Shown here one piece after another: positions 1-9,919 of a stretch of DNA of 16,687 nucleotides. This DNA is from Leptospira ellisii (GTDB lineage: Bacteria; Spirochaetota; Leptospiria; Leptospirales; Leptospiraceae): the NCBI RefSeq assembly GCF_002811955.1, contig NZ_NPEF01000068.1, positions 1,460-18,146 on the forward strand, written 5' to 3'. The notes under the pieces were generated by a model. It made no database searches and had not been told where the DNA came from. It worked only from the letters and a program-made list of their open reading frames with translations. A program made the translations under genes and the position numbers. Every line of letters begins with the position of its first letter. The first letter of the stretch is position 1.

Positions 1-1
1 T

Positions 2-2039
<2,038 letters not shown>

Positions 2040-2047
<8 letters not shown>

Positions 2048-2930
2048 ACCGGCTTTTTGGATCGTATTTTTTCTTTCCTTTCAGATTTTTCCGGATTCGA
2101 AGCCGTGGATTCGAAAGATCCCCCTTTCCCGCGGGGATCTCGTTTTGGAAATCAGAAACACTTCGCAGGAAAAGGATTGGAACGAATTCGCCTTCCGCAA
2201 AACGACTGATCTTTTTAAGGCACTGGAATCCTATTCCGGAATTTCATTTCACGAAGCGAGCGCCGCCGTGTTCGAAGGCCAAAAGTCCTCCGAAAAATTC
2301 CGCGTTCTTTTGGTGGTTCAGGATCGAATTCTTTTGAATGGGACGCGGGTCGGAGGTTATAATAATATTTCCGGCGATCTCGGTCCGGCCCGGGGAATTT
2401 TTATGGAGCCGGATCTTTCCCCTCCCGGATATCCCGCCTTGCTTTTTCATGAACTGGGCCATTTTTATTTTTCGGATCTTCCGTGGTTGAGCGAGGGATT
2501 GGTTTCGTTTTTACCGTTCGTGCTTTATAAGGAAAAAAAAATTCAACTTTCCAAAGAGGAACTCGTTTCCATCGCGGAAGAATGGAGTACGGAAGAGGGA
2601 CTTCAAGGCGGGAAAGACTTTCCGCTCGATCCCGACTTCCGCGAAAAACATCCCGCTTCCACTCCCACGTTTTATAACAAGGCTTTAAAGATACAATACA
2701 TACTTTATAAAGAATTGGGTCCTTCCGGTTATCGAGAATTCGTCCGTAAACTGGTTTTCGAAAGTTCGCCGAAAACTTCCGCGGAGGCGATTCTACTTTT
2801 GAAAAAAATCCGCGATAAAAATTGGAACCGGCTTTTGAAGGGTTGGGTTTTTCCCGGCGCATACGAGGACTATACCTGGAAAACCTTTCAAAAGGAATCG
2901 ATTCTACGGAATTTCATTTCTCTTCCGTAA
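2040..2930 (+). CDS. Secreted or membrane-anchored HELGH zinc metallopeptidase-like protein
   Basis: With a GTG start at 2040 the product is 296 aa and opens with a short basic stretch and a hydrophobic segment (about residues 5-18) typical of a signal peptide or anchor. The zinc motif HELGH is at residues 137-141, followed by PWLSEG with Glu152. An HExxH followed by a downstream Glu in a W-x-x-E-G context is the pattern of gluzincin-like peptidases of the peptidase-MA type. The Glu is closer than the 18-residue spacing of classical M1 enzymes. The track of open codons allows a TTG start at 2028, but no ribosome binding site precedes it, whereas AAAGAG lies just before the GTG. The gene overlaps the end of the upstream phosphatase by 8 bases, suggesting translational coupling. 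Substrate unknown; action outside the cytoplasm is inferred from the N-terminus. Confidence 0.8.
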
Positions 2931-3066
2931 AACGAACAAGCGTTCCACTTAAATTGAATTCGTTCCCATTTTATCATTGAAACCTAAATTCCCGCCAATA
3001 GAGTAACGTCTGTTTGATAAAAATCGGCTTCCGATCCGCTCGGAATTTCGATTCGGCATAAAATCT

Positions 3067-6000
3067 ATGGGAGCCTACGAATCAATTTGGAACTATATTC
3101 TTCTCAATTATTATTCATTCGGAAGTTCGCTTTCTTTCCTTACTTCGATGCTGATTTCCGGCGTTTTTCTTTTTATAGATAAGAAAGTAACGAGCACGCG
3201 GCATCTCGCTTTCGGAACTTTTTTGCTCGGTATATTCCAATTCGGTTATGTGCTCGCCGCGGTTTTGTATCATCCCTTCGCCGCGTATCATCGTTGGATC
3301 ACCGCGGGTCTGATTCTTCCCGCGATTTTGCATATCGGTCAGTTCGTCGCACGTTATCCCGAAAACGATTCCCCCCGTTTTAACACGGCGACTACGATCG
3401 TTTTGTGGATCGTCGCGGTTTTTTCAGATCTCTATTTCTTCTACTCCACTTGGAACGCTCCCGTGAAGTATCATTTCACCGCGCATTATTGGGACTTCAA
3501 CGCGGAGAACGTGAGTAGAACGGTCGCGATCATCATCTTTTCGTACGTGTTCATCAATTTCGTCGCCATTCCGGTTTGGAGAATGACGGTGCTTCCGAAA
3601 CGCGGACGTTGGATCATCTTCGGATTTATGATGTCGTTTCTCGTCGGAGGGACGGTTCCGGTGATCGCCAATCTTTTGAGTCGAGACGGATACATAGAAC
3701 GTTCAATGTATCTGACTTCGATCGTGTTGCTGTTTATGGTGGCGTTCTTCATCATTCTCATTCTTTATCTGAACTTTTCGGTCGAAAAAACTTCTTTCAT
3801 GCTCAAGATAGTGGGAATCACGTTTGTCACCGTTCTTATCATCATGCAGGCCCTCGTTTTCATCTCCAATCAGGATAAGGAGTCCGAATACGACACCCTC
3901 AGCAAAATCCATCTCGAACGCGCTTTGGAAGGAGGAGAAGTGGAGGACGGAATTTCGTACATCGTCCGATGGGATCGCAAAAAAGATTCGATCGATCGTC
4001 TGAAGTTCGATTCCGAAATTCATCCCGACGAAGAACAATTGGAGATCGATTTTAAGAATACGATGCTCTACGAGAGGATTTTCAATCTTCCCGAAGAAGG
4101 ATTCAGAAACGCCGTCCTCGATCTTGCGGAACATTCACACGAGAATTTCGGCGGTTATCGTTATTCGATCGTGAATTTCCTAAAAGAAAATCCTGACTTG
4201 GAGGGAAAGTCCTTAAAGTCCGCCCTAAATAAGGAACTTTCCCGTTTGGGTCTGTATGTCTTCGTGGCTTCGAATAAGTTGGATAATATATTTCCCGAGG
4301 ATTTTTGCGCCAAGGGAAGGAGTTATTTGGACGGAGCCAAAGAGGTGAAAATGTTCCGGATCTCGTTGGAGTATCGTTGGAACTTCTGCAAATGGGACGG
4401 AAAAACGGTGACGCCGGAAAAGTTAAAGGACGAGGTTCTGAACTACTTCCGACCCTTCGCCCCGTCCTATACCAGATATTATAGAAAGAAGGAAATCGAT
4501 CACCGCAGTAATCATTATATCGGATTCATCAAATACGATCCGCAGAACGATTCGGTCAGTGAAGTCGGATTTTCGTATCGCGCGTATCGGGAATTTATGC
4601 ACCCCACCGCCTTAAAGCAGATCATAGTTCTCGGCGTGGTCATCATAGTCATCATTCTTCTTTTTCCGCTTTTTTTTAGGGGAAGTCTCGTTTCTCCTTT
4701 GAACGATTTATTGAGCGGTGTGGAGAAGGTGAACGACGGAAGCCTCGAAGTACAGGTCCCCATCCGGGTCAAGGACGAGATCGGATTTTTGGCGGATTCG
4801 TTTAACAACATGGTTTCTTCGATCCGGGACGCGAGAAAGGAACTTCAGGACTACGCGGAACATTTGGCTACGAAAGTCCGCCATAGGACCGAAGAACTTT
4901 CCGAAAGGATAGAGGAATTTCAAAGATTAAAAATCCAACAGGACGGGGATTACTTCCTTACTTCGCTTCTTGCAAAACCCTTAAACTATAACGCGAGTAA
5001 GTCGATGCGGATCTCCACTCAGTTTCTGCTTCGCCAGAAGAAACAGTTCGAATTTAAGGGAAAACGCGCGGACTTAGGCGGGGATATCTGCGTCACCGGA
5101 AATTTACGTTTGGGAACCCCCTCCTCCTTTAAACGTTACGTCTTTGCGATGAACGGGGACGCGATGGGAAAATCGATGCAGGGAGCCGGCGGATCGCTCG
5201 TTATGGGGGTTGTGATCAATTCCATTTTGGCGCGCTCCGCGGCGGAAAATAAGGTCCTGGATACTACTCCGGAACAATGGCTGACCGAAACCTACGAGGA
5301 AGTGAACGCGGTCTTTAAATCGTTTAACGGCAGTATGGTGATTTCGGCTACGGTTTTTCTAATCGAAGAGGAAACTGGAAAAGCGTTTTATTTCAACGCG
5401 GAACATCCTTTTACAGTGCTTTACCGGGACGGAAGGGCGACGTTTTTGGATTCTTCCTTAATGTTGCGTAAAATCGGATTGGAATCTGAATATGCGTTTC
5501 AGGTTTTTAATACTACTTTGCGACCGGACGACGTTCTGATCATCGGCTCCGACGGTAAGGACGATTTGGATCTTACTCCGGATCAGGAAACGAGATCGAT
5601 CAACGAGGACGAAACCCTCTTTTTAAGAAGTGTGGAAGCCGGAAAAGGAAACTTGGAACAGATCGAGCAGTTGATCTACAAAAACGGAGAGATCACTGAC
5701 GATTTATCCCTGTTAAGAATCGAATACGGAATTCTCGCGTCCGATACCAACGGAAAAAATTCCGATGCGGATCGGAGTTTGAACGAGTCGTTCCACGACG
5801 ATCCTTCGGATTGGAACATCGCCTATTCCCACGCGCGTCAATTGTATAAGGACGGAAACATCAAAGAGGCGATCGACGAACTCCAGGATTTGTATTCCAA
5901 GACGCCGGAAGATTCGAAAGTGATAAAACTTCTTGGTCTTTTGAGTTTTAAGGATAAGGATTATATAAAGGCCGTGGAGATATTGGGGAAATATTTGGAA

Positions 6001-6264
6001 TTGGATCCCGATCTCAACGAATACTGGTATTACCTTTCCGTAGCGAATAAAAAGCTGGGTCGATTATCGGAAGCGATTTCCGCATCCGAAAAAGTGGCCC
6101 GCAAACAACCGGATCACGCGAATAATCTCGTCAATCTTTCCGATTTGTATCGTCTCCAGGAGGAATACGCCAAAGCGAAAGAATTCGCGGTTAAGGCGTT
6201 GGATCTGGATCCGCAAAACGAAAACGCAAAAAAGATCCTGAAAAAGATAGAAAATCAGATCTGA
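3067..6264 (+). CDS. 7TM-type receptor with HAMP, SpoIIE/PP2C phosphatase and TPR domains (complete)
   Basis: This 1065-aa protein has hydrophobic helices at about residues 20-38, 48-68, 76-96, 108-126, 152-171, 182-203, 214-236 and 245-267. An extracytoplasmic domain spans about 268-514 and a ninth helix 516-536. HAMP is at 539-587, coiled coil to about 625, a SpoIIE/PP2C phosphatase at about 625-888 and TPR repeats at 920-1060. Candidate metal ligands are Asp673 (GGD), Asp698 (GDAMGK), Asp829 (GSDGKDD) and Asp878/879 (TDDLSLL), so activity is expected. The N-terminal bundle resembles the 7TM module of some histidine kinases. By family, a signal sensed outside would control dephosphorylation of a cytoplasmic phosphoprotein. 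No kinase, STAS or sigma gene lies beside it. It is a close paralogue of the protein ending at 2047. No clear ribosome binding site precedes the ATG. Confidence 0.92.
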   Translation: MGAYESIWNYILLNYYSFGSSLSFLTSMLISGVFLFIDKKVTSTRHLAFGTFLLGIFQFGYVLAAVLYHPFAAYHRWITAGLILPAILHIGQFVARYPENDSPRFNTATTIVLWIVAVFSDLYFFYSTWNAPVKYHFTAHYWDFNAENVSRTVAIIIFSYVFINFVAIPVWRMTVLPKRGRWIIFGFMMSFLVGGTVPVIANLLSRDGYIERSMYLTSIVLLFMVAFFIILILYLNFSVEKTSFMLKIVGITFVTVLIIMQALVFISNQDKESEYDTLSKIHLERALEGGEVEDGISYIVRWDRKKDSIDRLKFDSEIHPDEEQLEIDFKNTMLYERIFNLPEEGFRNAVLDLAEHSHENFGGYRYSIVNFLKENPDLEGKSLKSALNKELSRLGLYVFVASNKLDNIFPEDFCAKGRSYLDGAKEVKMFRISLEYRWNFCKWDGKTVTPEKLKDEVLNYFRPFAPSYTRYYRKKEIDHRSNHYIGFIKYDPQNDSVSEVGFSYRAYREFMHPTALKQIIVLGVVIIVIILLFPLFFRGSLVSPLNDLLSGVEKVNDGSLEVQVPIRVKDEIGFLADSFNNMVSSIRDARKELQDYAEHLATKVRHRTEELSERIEEFQRLKIQQDGDYFLTSLLAKPLNYNASKSMRISTQFLLRQKKQFEFKGKRADLGGDICVTGNLRLGTPSSFKRYVFAMNGDAMGKSMQGAGGSLVMGVVINSILARSAAENKVLDTTPEQWLTETYEEVNAVFKSFNGSMVISATVFLIEEETGKAFYFNAEHPFTVLYRDGRATFLDSSLMLRKIGLESEYAFQVFNTTLRPDDVLIIGSDGKDDLDLTPDQETRSINEDETLFLRSVEAGKGNLEQIEQLIYKNGEITDDLSLLRIEYGILASDTNGKNSDADRSLNESFHDDPSDWNIAYSHARQLYKDGNIKEAIDELQDLYSKTPEDSKVIKLLGLLSFKDKDYIKAVEILGKYLELDPDLNEYWYYLSVANKKLGRLSEAISASEKVARKQPDHANNLVNLSDLYRLQEEYAKAKEFAVKALDLDPQNENAKKILKKIENQI

Positions 6265-6285
6265 ATTTAAAAGGAAAGGAAGGAA

Positions 6286-6320
6286 AGAATCTCTCCGATT
6301 CTACAAAACGGAGAGATTCT
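6286..6320 (+). terminator. Hairpin terminator between convergent genes
   Basis: A perfect 12-bp inverted repeat (6286-6297 with 6309-6320) encloses an 11-base loop, 22 bases after the stop of the receptor-phosphatase, and is followed by ATTTT. On the other strand the arm is followed by a pyrimidine-rich TTCCTTCC stretch, so it may also stop the minus-strand gene that ends at 6377. A 14-bp palindrome (6320-6333, TATTTTCGAAAATA) directly abuts it. Confidence 0.75.
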
Positions 6321-6346
6321 ATTTTCGAAAATACTATAGGATCTCA

Positions 6347-6378
6347 AACAGTTTCAAAAATTCGAAACCGTTCTTTTT
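6347..6378 (+). terminator. Possible second terminator for the plus-strand transcript
   Basis: AACAGTTTC (6347-6355) pairs with GAAACCGTT (6364-6372) with one mismatch around an 8-base loop, and is followed by CTTTTTATTTTA. It could be a back-up to the stronger hairpin at 6286-6320. The T-run reaches the stop codon of the converging DUF2147 gene. Confidence 0.4.
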
Positions 6379-6847
6379 ATTTTACGCGAGTCCAAGAAGA
6401 TTCTTTTCCGATCATCATGAAGCCCACTTTGTAGCCGCCTTTCAGATCGAGAGTATCCGCGTTTCTCAGCGTCAATCTTCCATCGTAAGTTTTTCCGCCT
6501 TTCGGATCGTAAACTCTTCCTCCGGACCATATTTGTTCGCCTTCATAGGTGAAGTTGGTCAAAAAAACCATTCCCATGATTTGGCGAGTGCGTAAACTTT
6601 CGTCTTTGTTGTGAACGTCCACTTTTGGAGTTCCGGGAGTTCCTTCGGTGCTTCCCGCAGGATAAACCGGTTCCTTAAGCCAAATGATCTTACCGCAAAT
6701 TTTTGCACCGCATTTGTGCACGTCCACTTGGGCGTCTTTTTCTTTGTTCCACCATTTTCCGAGAATTGCATCCTCTTCGCCGGCAAACGCAGGCGCGGCA
6801 AGAAACGCAAACGCGAGAAAAATTGCGATCGTTCTAAATCTGGTCAT
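6377..6847 (-). CDS. DUF2147 family exported protein
   Basis: The 156-aa product starts at ATG 6847, preceded by GGAG six bases upstream. A TTG four codons earlier would place that site inside the gene and is rejected. Residues 1-22 form a classical signal peptide with an AFA cleavage site before Gly23. The mature part has the DUF2147 features: the G-K-W-W start, a short C-x4-C loop (HKCGAKICGKIIWL), the central Y-x-G-x-x-I-W-x-G-G-R-x-Y-D-P segment with K-T-Y-D-G-R-L, and a C-terminal W-T-R. Members are small secreted beta-rich proteins of unknown biochemical role. It is the third gene in a minus-strand run, 77 bases after the dCTP deaminase gene, and converges with the receptor-phosphatase. 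Confidence 0.88.
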   Translation of the reverse strand: MTRFRTIAIFLAFAFLAAPAFAGEEDAILGKWWNKEKDAQVDVHKCGAKICGKIIWLKEPVYPAGSTEGTPGTPKVDVHNKDESLRTRQIMGMVFLTNFTYEGEQIWSGGRVYDPKGGKTYDGRLTLRNADTLDLKGGYKVGFMMIGKESSWTRVK

Positions 6848-6924
6848 TCCATTCTCCAAAATAATATTGTGAGGTCAAAATTTAGGAGTGATCGCCGATA
6901 AAGTCAACAAAAAAGAAAGGAATT

Positions 6925-7446
6925 CTACTTCTCGAAGTCTTTGTATAACATCGAAGGTTGAATTCCCTGATTGGCCTGGTATTTTCCGGAGGAGTATTCC
7001 GTTATTTGTCCTTCAACCGTATGATAAAAAATCTGACAAACTTCCACACCCGGATAAATTACCAGAGGTTGAATGACCGAAATTTCCAAAGTCCAAAATC
7101 CCTTAAAACCCACGTCGCCGAATCCGGCCGTTACGTGAACGAGCATTCCCAAACGTCCGATCGAAGATCTGCCTTCCAGCATCGGAACCAAGTCATGTGT
7201 TTCCGTATATTCTAATGTTCTTCCCAGATATAGAACGCCGGGCTTTAAAAGAAGACCAGTCTCGGGGATGATCAGTTTTTCCGCCGGGTTCGGCTTTTTC
7301 ATATCCAACGGAAGTTCGGTATAAACTAAAAGTTCTTCGTGAAGTCTGAGGTTATAGGAATTCGGATTGAGTTGTTTTTCCGTATAAGGCGTGATAACGA
7401 TTTCTTTTCCGATCCGCTTTTGAATTTCTTTTCCCGTGAGAATCAT
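6925..7446 (-). CDS. dcd: dCTP deaminase, possibly bifunctional dCTP deaminase/dUTPase
   Basis: The 173-aa protein belongs to the dCTP deaminase/dUTPase trimer fold. It contains EGRSSIGRLG (residues 91-100), then H-V-T-A-G-F-G-D-V-G-F (104-114) and the catalytic Glu121 in W-T-L-E, equivalent to Glu138 of the Escherichia coli enzyme. Members convert dCTP to dUTP, feeding dTMP synthesis. The TAGF segment, where E. coli has TAHR, resembles the enzymes of Methanocaldococcus and Mycobacterium that also hydrolyse dUTP to dUMP, so bifunctionality is plausible but inferred. The ATG follows directly on the stop codon of the enoyl-CoA hydratase gene with no gap. Its ribosome binding site (AAAGGAAAA) lies in the last codons of that gene, so the two are co-transcribed and probably coupled. 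Confidence 0.88.
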   Translation of the reverse strand: MILTGKEIQKRIGKEIVITPYTEKQLNPNSYNLRLHEELLVYTELPLDMKKPNPAEKLIIPETGLLLKPGVLYLGRTLEYTETHDLVPMLEGRSSIGRLGMLVHVTAGFGDVGFKGFWTLEISVIQPLVIYPGVEVCQIFYHTVEGQITEYSSGKYQANQGIQPSMLYKDFEK

Positions 7447-8241
7447 CTATTTTCCTTTAAAAATCGGTTTTCGTTTTTCTTGAAACGCCTTTAACGCTTC
7501 CAACCGATCTTCCGTTTTCAAGGTTTCGTTATAGTATTTACTTTCCGTCTTGAGAGCGGTGTTTATATCCTGACCATAACCTTCCTCGATCGCTTTCTTT
7601 GCAAGCTGAAGAGCGATCGGCGCGGCATGAGTCGCTATTTCTTCCGCGAACATTTTGGCGGCTGGTAAGGAGAAGTCGTGCCAGATCGAATTCGCAAGTC
7701 CTAGGTGAAGCGCGGTGGAAGCGTCCACTGTTTTTCCGGTAAAGATCATCTCTTTGGCTTTGGAAATTCCGATCCTGCGGGGAAGTCTTTGTGTGCCTCC
7801 TCCTCCGGGAATGATTCCCAAACGCGTTTCGGTGAGACCGACCCGGATATCGTTTTTCATCAGAATAAAATCGCAACAAAGTGCCAGCTCCAATCCTCCG
7901 CCGAACGCGTCTCCATCCAAAGCGGCAACGGTAGGTAACGGAAAATTTTCCAGTTCCAAAAAACAGTTTTTCAGATCCTCCAAAAAACGTTTTACTTCCT
8001 GAGGAGACATGGTTGCTCTTTCTTTGAGATCGGCTCCGGCACAAAAGGAAGGACCGATTCCCCCCAACACGAGGGCTCTTACTCCGGAATCGTTTTTTGC
8101 TTTTACGATCGATTCGTGGAGTGCGGAAAGAAGTTCCCTGCTGATCGCGTTTCTTTTTTCGGGTCGATTGAGTAGGATGACCGTTATGTCCTGTTCTTTC
8201 GTATAAATTACGGTGGAAGATTCGCTCATTTTCAGCACCAT
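7447..8241 (-). CDS. Enoyl-CoA hydratase/isomerase family protein, methylglutaconyl-CoA hydratase-like
   Basis: The 264-aa protein is a crotonase of normal length. The oxyanion-hole segments are visible: SFCAGADLKERA (residues 65-76) and A-F-G-G-G-L-E-L-A-L (112-121). Both acid/base glutamates of hydratases are present, Glu118 and Glu138, 20 residues apart as in rat enoyl-CoA hydratase. The G-A-D-L-K-E-R-A-x-M-S motif and L-G-I-I-P-G-G-G-G-T-Q-R-L-P-R resemble AUH-type 3-methylglutaconyl-CoA hydratases of leucine breakdown, but no other leucine-pathway gene lies nearby, so the substrate is uncertain. An internal ATG at 8229 is an alternative start; neither start has a strong ribosome binding site. 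It leads the run with the dCTP deaminase and DUF2147 genes and diverges from the lipoprotein gene. Confidence 0.87.
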   Translation of the reverse strand: MVLKMSESSTVIYTKEQDITVILLNRPEKRNAISRELLSALHESIVKAKNDSGVRALVLGGIGPSFCAGADLKERATMSPQEVKRFLEDLKNCFLELENFPLPTVAALDGDAFGGGLELALCCDFILMKNDIRVGLTETRLGIIPGGGGTQRLPRRIGISKAKEMIFTGKTVDASTALHLGLANSIWHDFSLPAAKMFAEEIATHAAPIALQLAKKAIEEGYGQDINTALKTESKYYNETLKTEDRLEALKAFQEKRKPIFKGK

Positions 8242-8251
8242 TTTTCAGGCA

Positions 8252-8289
<38 letters not shown>

Positions 8290-8329
8290 AGGTGGCCGTC
8301 GTAAATTTTGCGAGTCCAAGTTACAATTT

Positions 8330-9055
8330 ATGCTACATAAATCGACAATTTTGATCCTGATCCTTTCCCTTTTCTCCCTTTCACGATGCAGCGAAAAAAA
8401 ATCCGACAGCGAACTGCTCGGTGATTTGGGTTTGGGGAGTCCCGTGATCACTTCCATCGATCCTCCGGCGGGTTCTCCTCCTCAATCGAACGGGGTTTCC
8501 TATACCGGCACGCAGATTACGATCAAAGGTAGGAATTTCGCGCCTAGTCCGGTCGATTCCATTGTAATGTTCAATGATCTTGCGGGAACCGTTTTGTCCG
8601 CGACCACCGAAGAAATCATCACTACGGTCCCGAACGGTGCGAAGGCGGGTTTTTTGACCGTTTCGAAAACGGGTGGGATTTGCGACACCGTCTACGGAAC
8701 GGACGGTTTCAACTGTTCCGCGAGGCGGTTTTATGTGGATTGTTATAAGGCCTATGCGAATACTCACGGAGATGAAATTGCCGTCAATTATCCGGATTCG
8801 CAGACGATCAAATTCACCGAGGATTTTTCGACGAAGGCATTCCGTTCCAATTTGAGGGAAGCAGGCGGGACCATTTTAACCTTTGAGTGCGATAATCTGA
8901 TCGCGGTTACTTATTTTTCCACCAGTTGTACGACTGCGGAAATGGGGACCACGGCTGCACCCGTTTATAACCCCAGCATCAATTTCGCGGATAATTATGC
9001 GGTTCAGTATTTCGTGACTTCCGCAAAGGGTAATTGTAAGATTAGTTTTCAATAA
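8330..9055 (+). CDS. TIG/IPT-domain lipoprotein, hypothetical
   Basis: The open frame extends back to a TTG at 8261, but the ATG at 8330 directly begins a lipoprotein signal (M-L-H-K then a hydrophobic run) ending in L-S-R-C with Cys20. The 241-aa product is therefore predicted to be lipidated and envelope-located. Arg at the -1 position would be poor in E. coli but fits the relaxed lipobox reported for spirochaetes. Residues about 38-120 form an IPT/TIG immunoglobulin-like domain (P-V-I-T-S-I-D-P-P-A-G-S, G-T-Q-I-T-I-K-G-R-N-F). The C-terminal part has six cysteines that could form disulfides. Function unknown; surface display or a scaffold role is possible but not shown. It diverges from the enoyl-CoA hydratase gene, and the 69-aa gene follows on the same strand. 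Confidence 0.8.
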   Translation: MLHKSTILILILSLFSLSRCSEKKSDSELLGDLGLGSPVITSIDPPAGSPPQSNGVSYTGTQITIKGRNFAPSPVDSIVMFNDLAGTVLSATTEEIITTVPNGAKAGFLTVSKTGGICDTVYGTDGFNCSARRFYVDCYKAYANTHGDEIAVNYPDSQTIKFTEDFSTKAFRSNLREAGGTILTFECDNLIAVTYFSTSCTTAEMGTTAAPVYNPSINFADNYAVQYFVTSAKGNCKISFQ

Positions 9056-9138
9056 TCTTCTCGCAGGAGGGAAAATTCCCGCAGAAAAATGTTTGGATTT
9101 TTGCCAAGATCTGGTAGAGTTCGATTAGGAGTCGCATT

Positions 9139-9348
9139 ATGAAGGTAGTTTCCTCAGTTCAACTCGGGCTTCCGGAAAAGGGAGTCAAGGATACAAGGAA
9201 AATCCCTAAGGAAGAGGGGATGATCCACACCGAGCCGTATGAAAATAAGTTAGCGAACGTGAGCGATAAGAGGGCTTTCTCGGTGGAGGCCGGTCAAAAC
9301 GGGGATTTCTACAAAGTCAAAGGTACGTTCATCGACAAGGTTAGCTGA
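9139..9348 (+). CDS. Small hypothetical protein (69 aa)
   Basis: The ATG is preceded by a good ribosome binding site (TTAGGAG, about 7 bases upstream) and the gene is followed 31 bases later by a strong terminator, which supports it as real. The product is 69 aa, hydrophilic and lysine-rich, with no signal peptide, membrane helix or recognised motif, so it is probably cytoplasmic. I do not recognise the family. It lies 83 bases after the TIG lipoprotein gene and may share its transcript or have its own promoter. Confidence 0.7.
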   Translation: MKVVSSVQLGLPEKGVKDTRKIPKEEGMIHTEPYENKLANVSDKRAFSVEAGQNGDFYKVKGTFIDKVS

Positions 9349-9368
9349 TTCGGGAAAAAGACTCGGCG

Positions 9369-9408
<40 letters not shown>

Positions 9409-9434
9409 ATTGTACCGAATCGATGAAATTTCGA

Positions 9435-9803
<369 letters not shown>

Positions 9804-9831
9804 GGATTAGTTCCTGTTTAACTTTTTCGTC

Positions 9832-9859
9832 ATTATGGAAGGAAAACCTGGATTGTCTA
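9832..9859 (-). promoter_or_regulatory. Sigma70-like promoter for the VOC gene
   Basis: On the minus strand TAGACA (9859-9854) and CATAAT (9837-9832) are separated by 16 bases, each matching five of six consensus positions. Transcription would start near 9825, giving a leader of about 20 bases to the ATG at 9803 that contains the AGGAA ribosome binding site. Confidence 0.5.
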
Positions 9860-9897
9860 TTTAAAAAAGGAAGTCAGGTCTGAATGTGTTCGAATTT

Positions 9898-9919
9898 CAA
9901 AAAAACCTTCGGAAATCCG
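9898..9919 (-). terminator. Possible weak terminator of the FAD/membrane protein operon
   Basis: Immediately after the TAG stop of the membrane protein, the minus strand has CGGATTTCCG (a 4-bp stem with a 2-base loop) and, four bases later, seven T residues. The stem is short, so this is a tentative call; no stronger hairpin is present in the gap of 116 bases. Confidence 0.3.

Noticed and set aside
2931..3066. Possible promoter in the gap before the second receptor-phosphatase (TTGAAA near 2978)
   Set aside because: The matching -10 element is poor, and only short chance hairpins are present. I see nothing firm in this gap.
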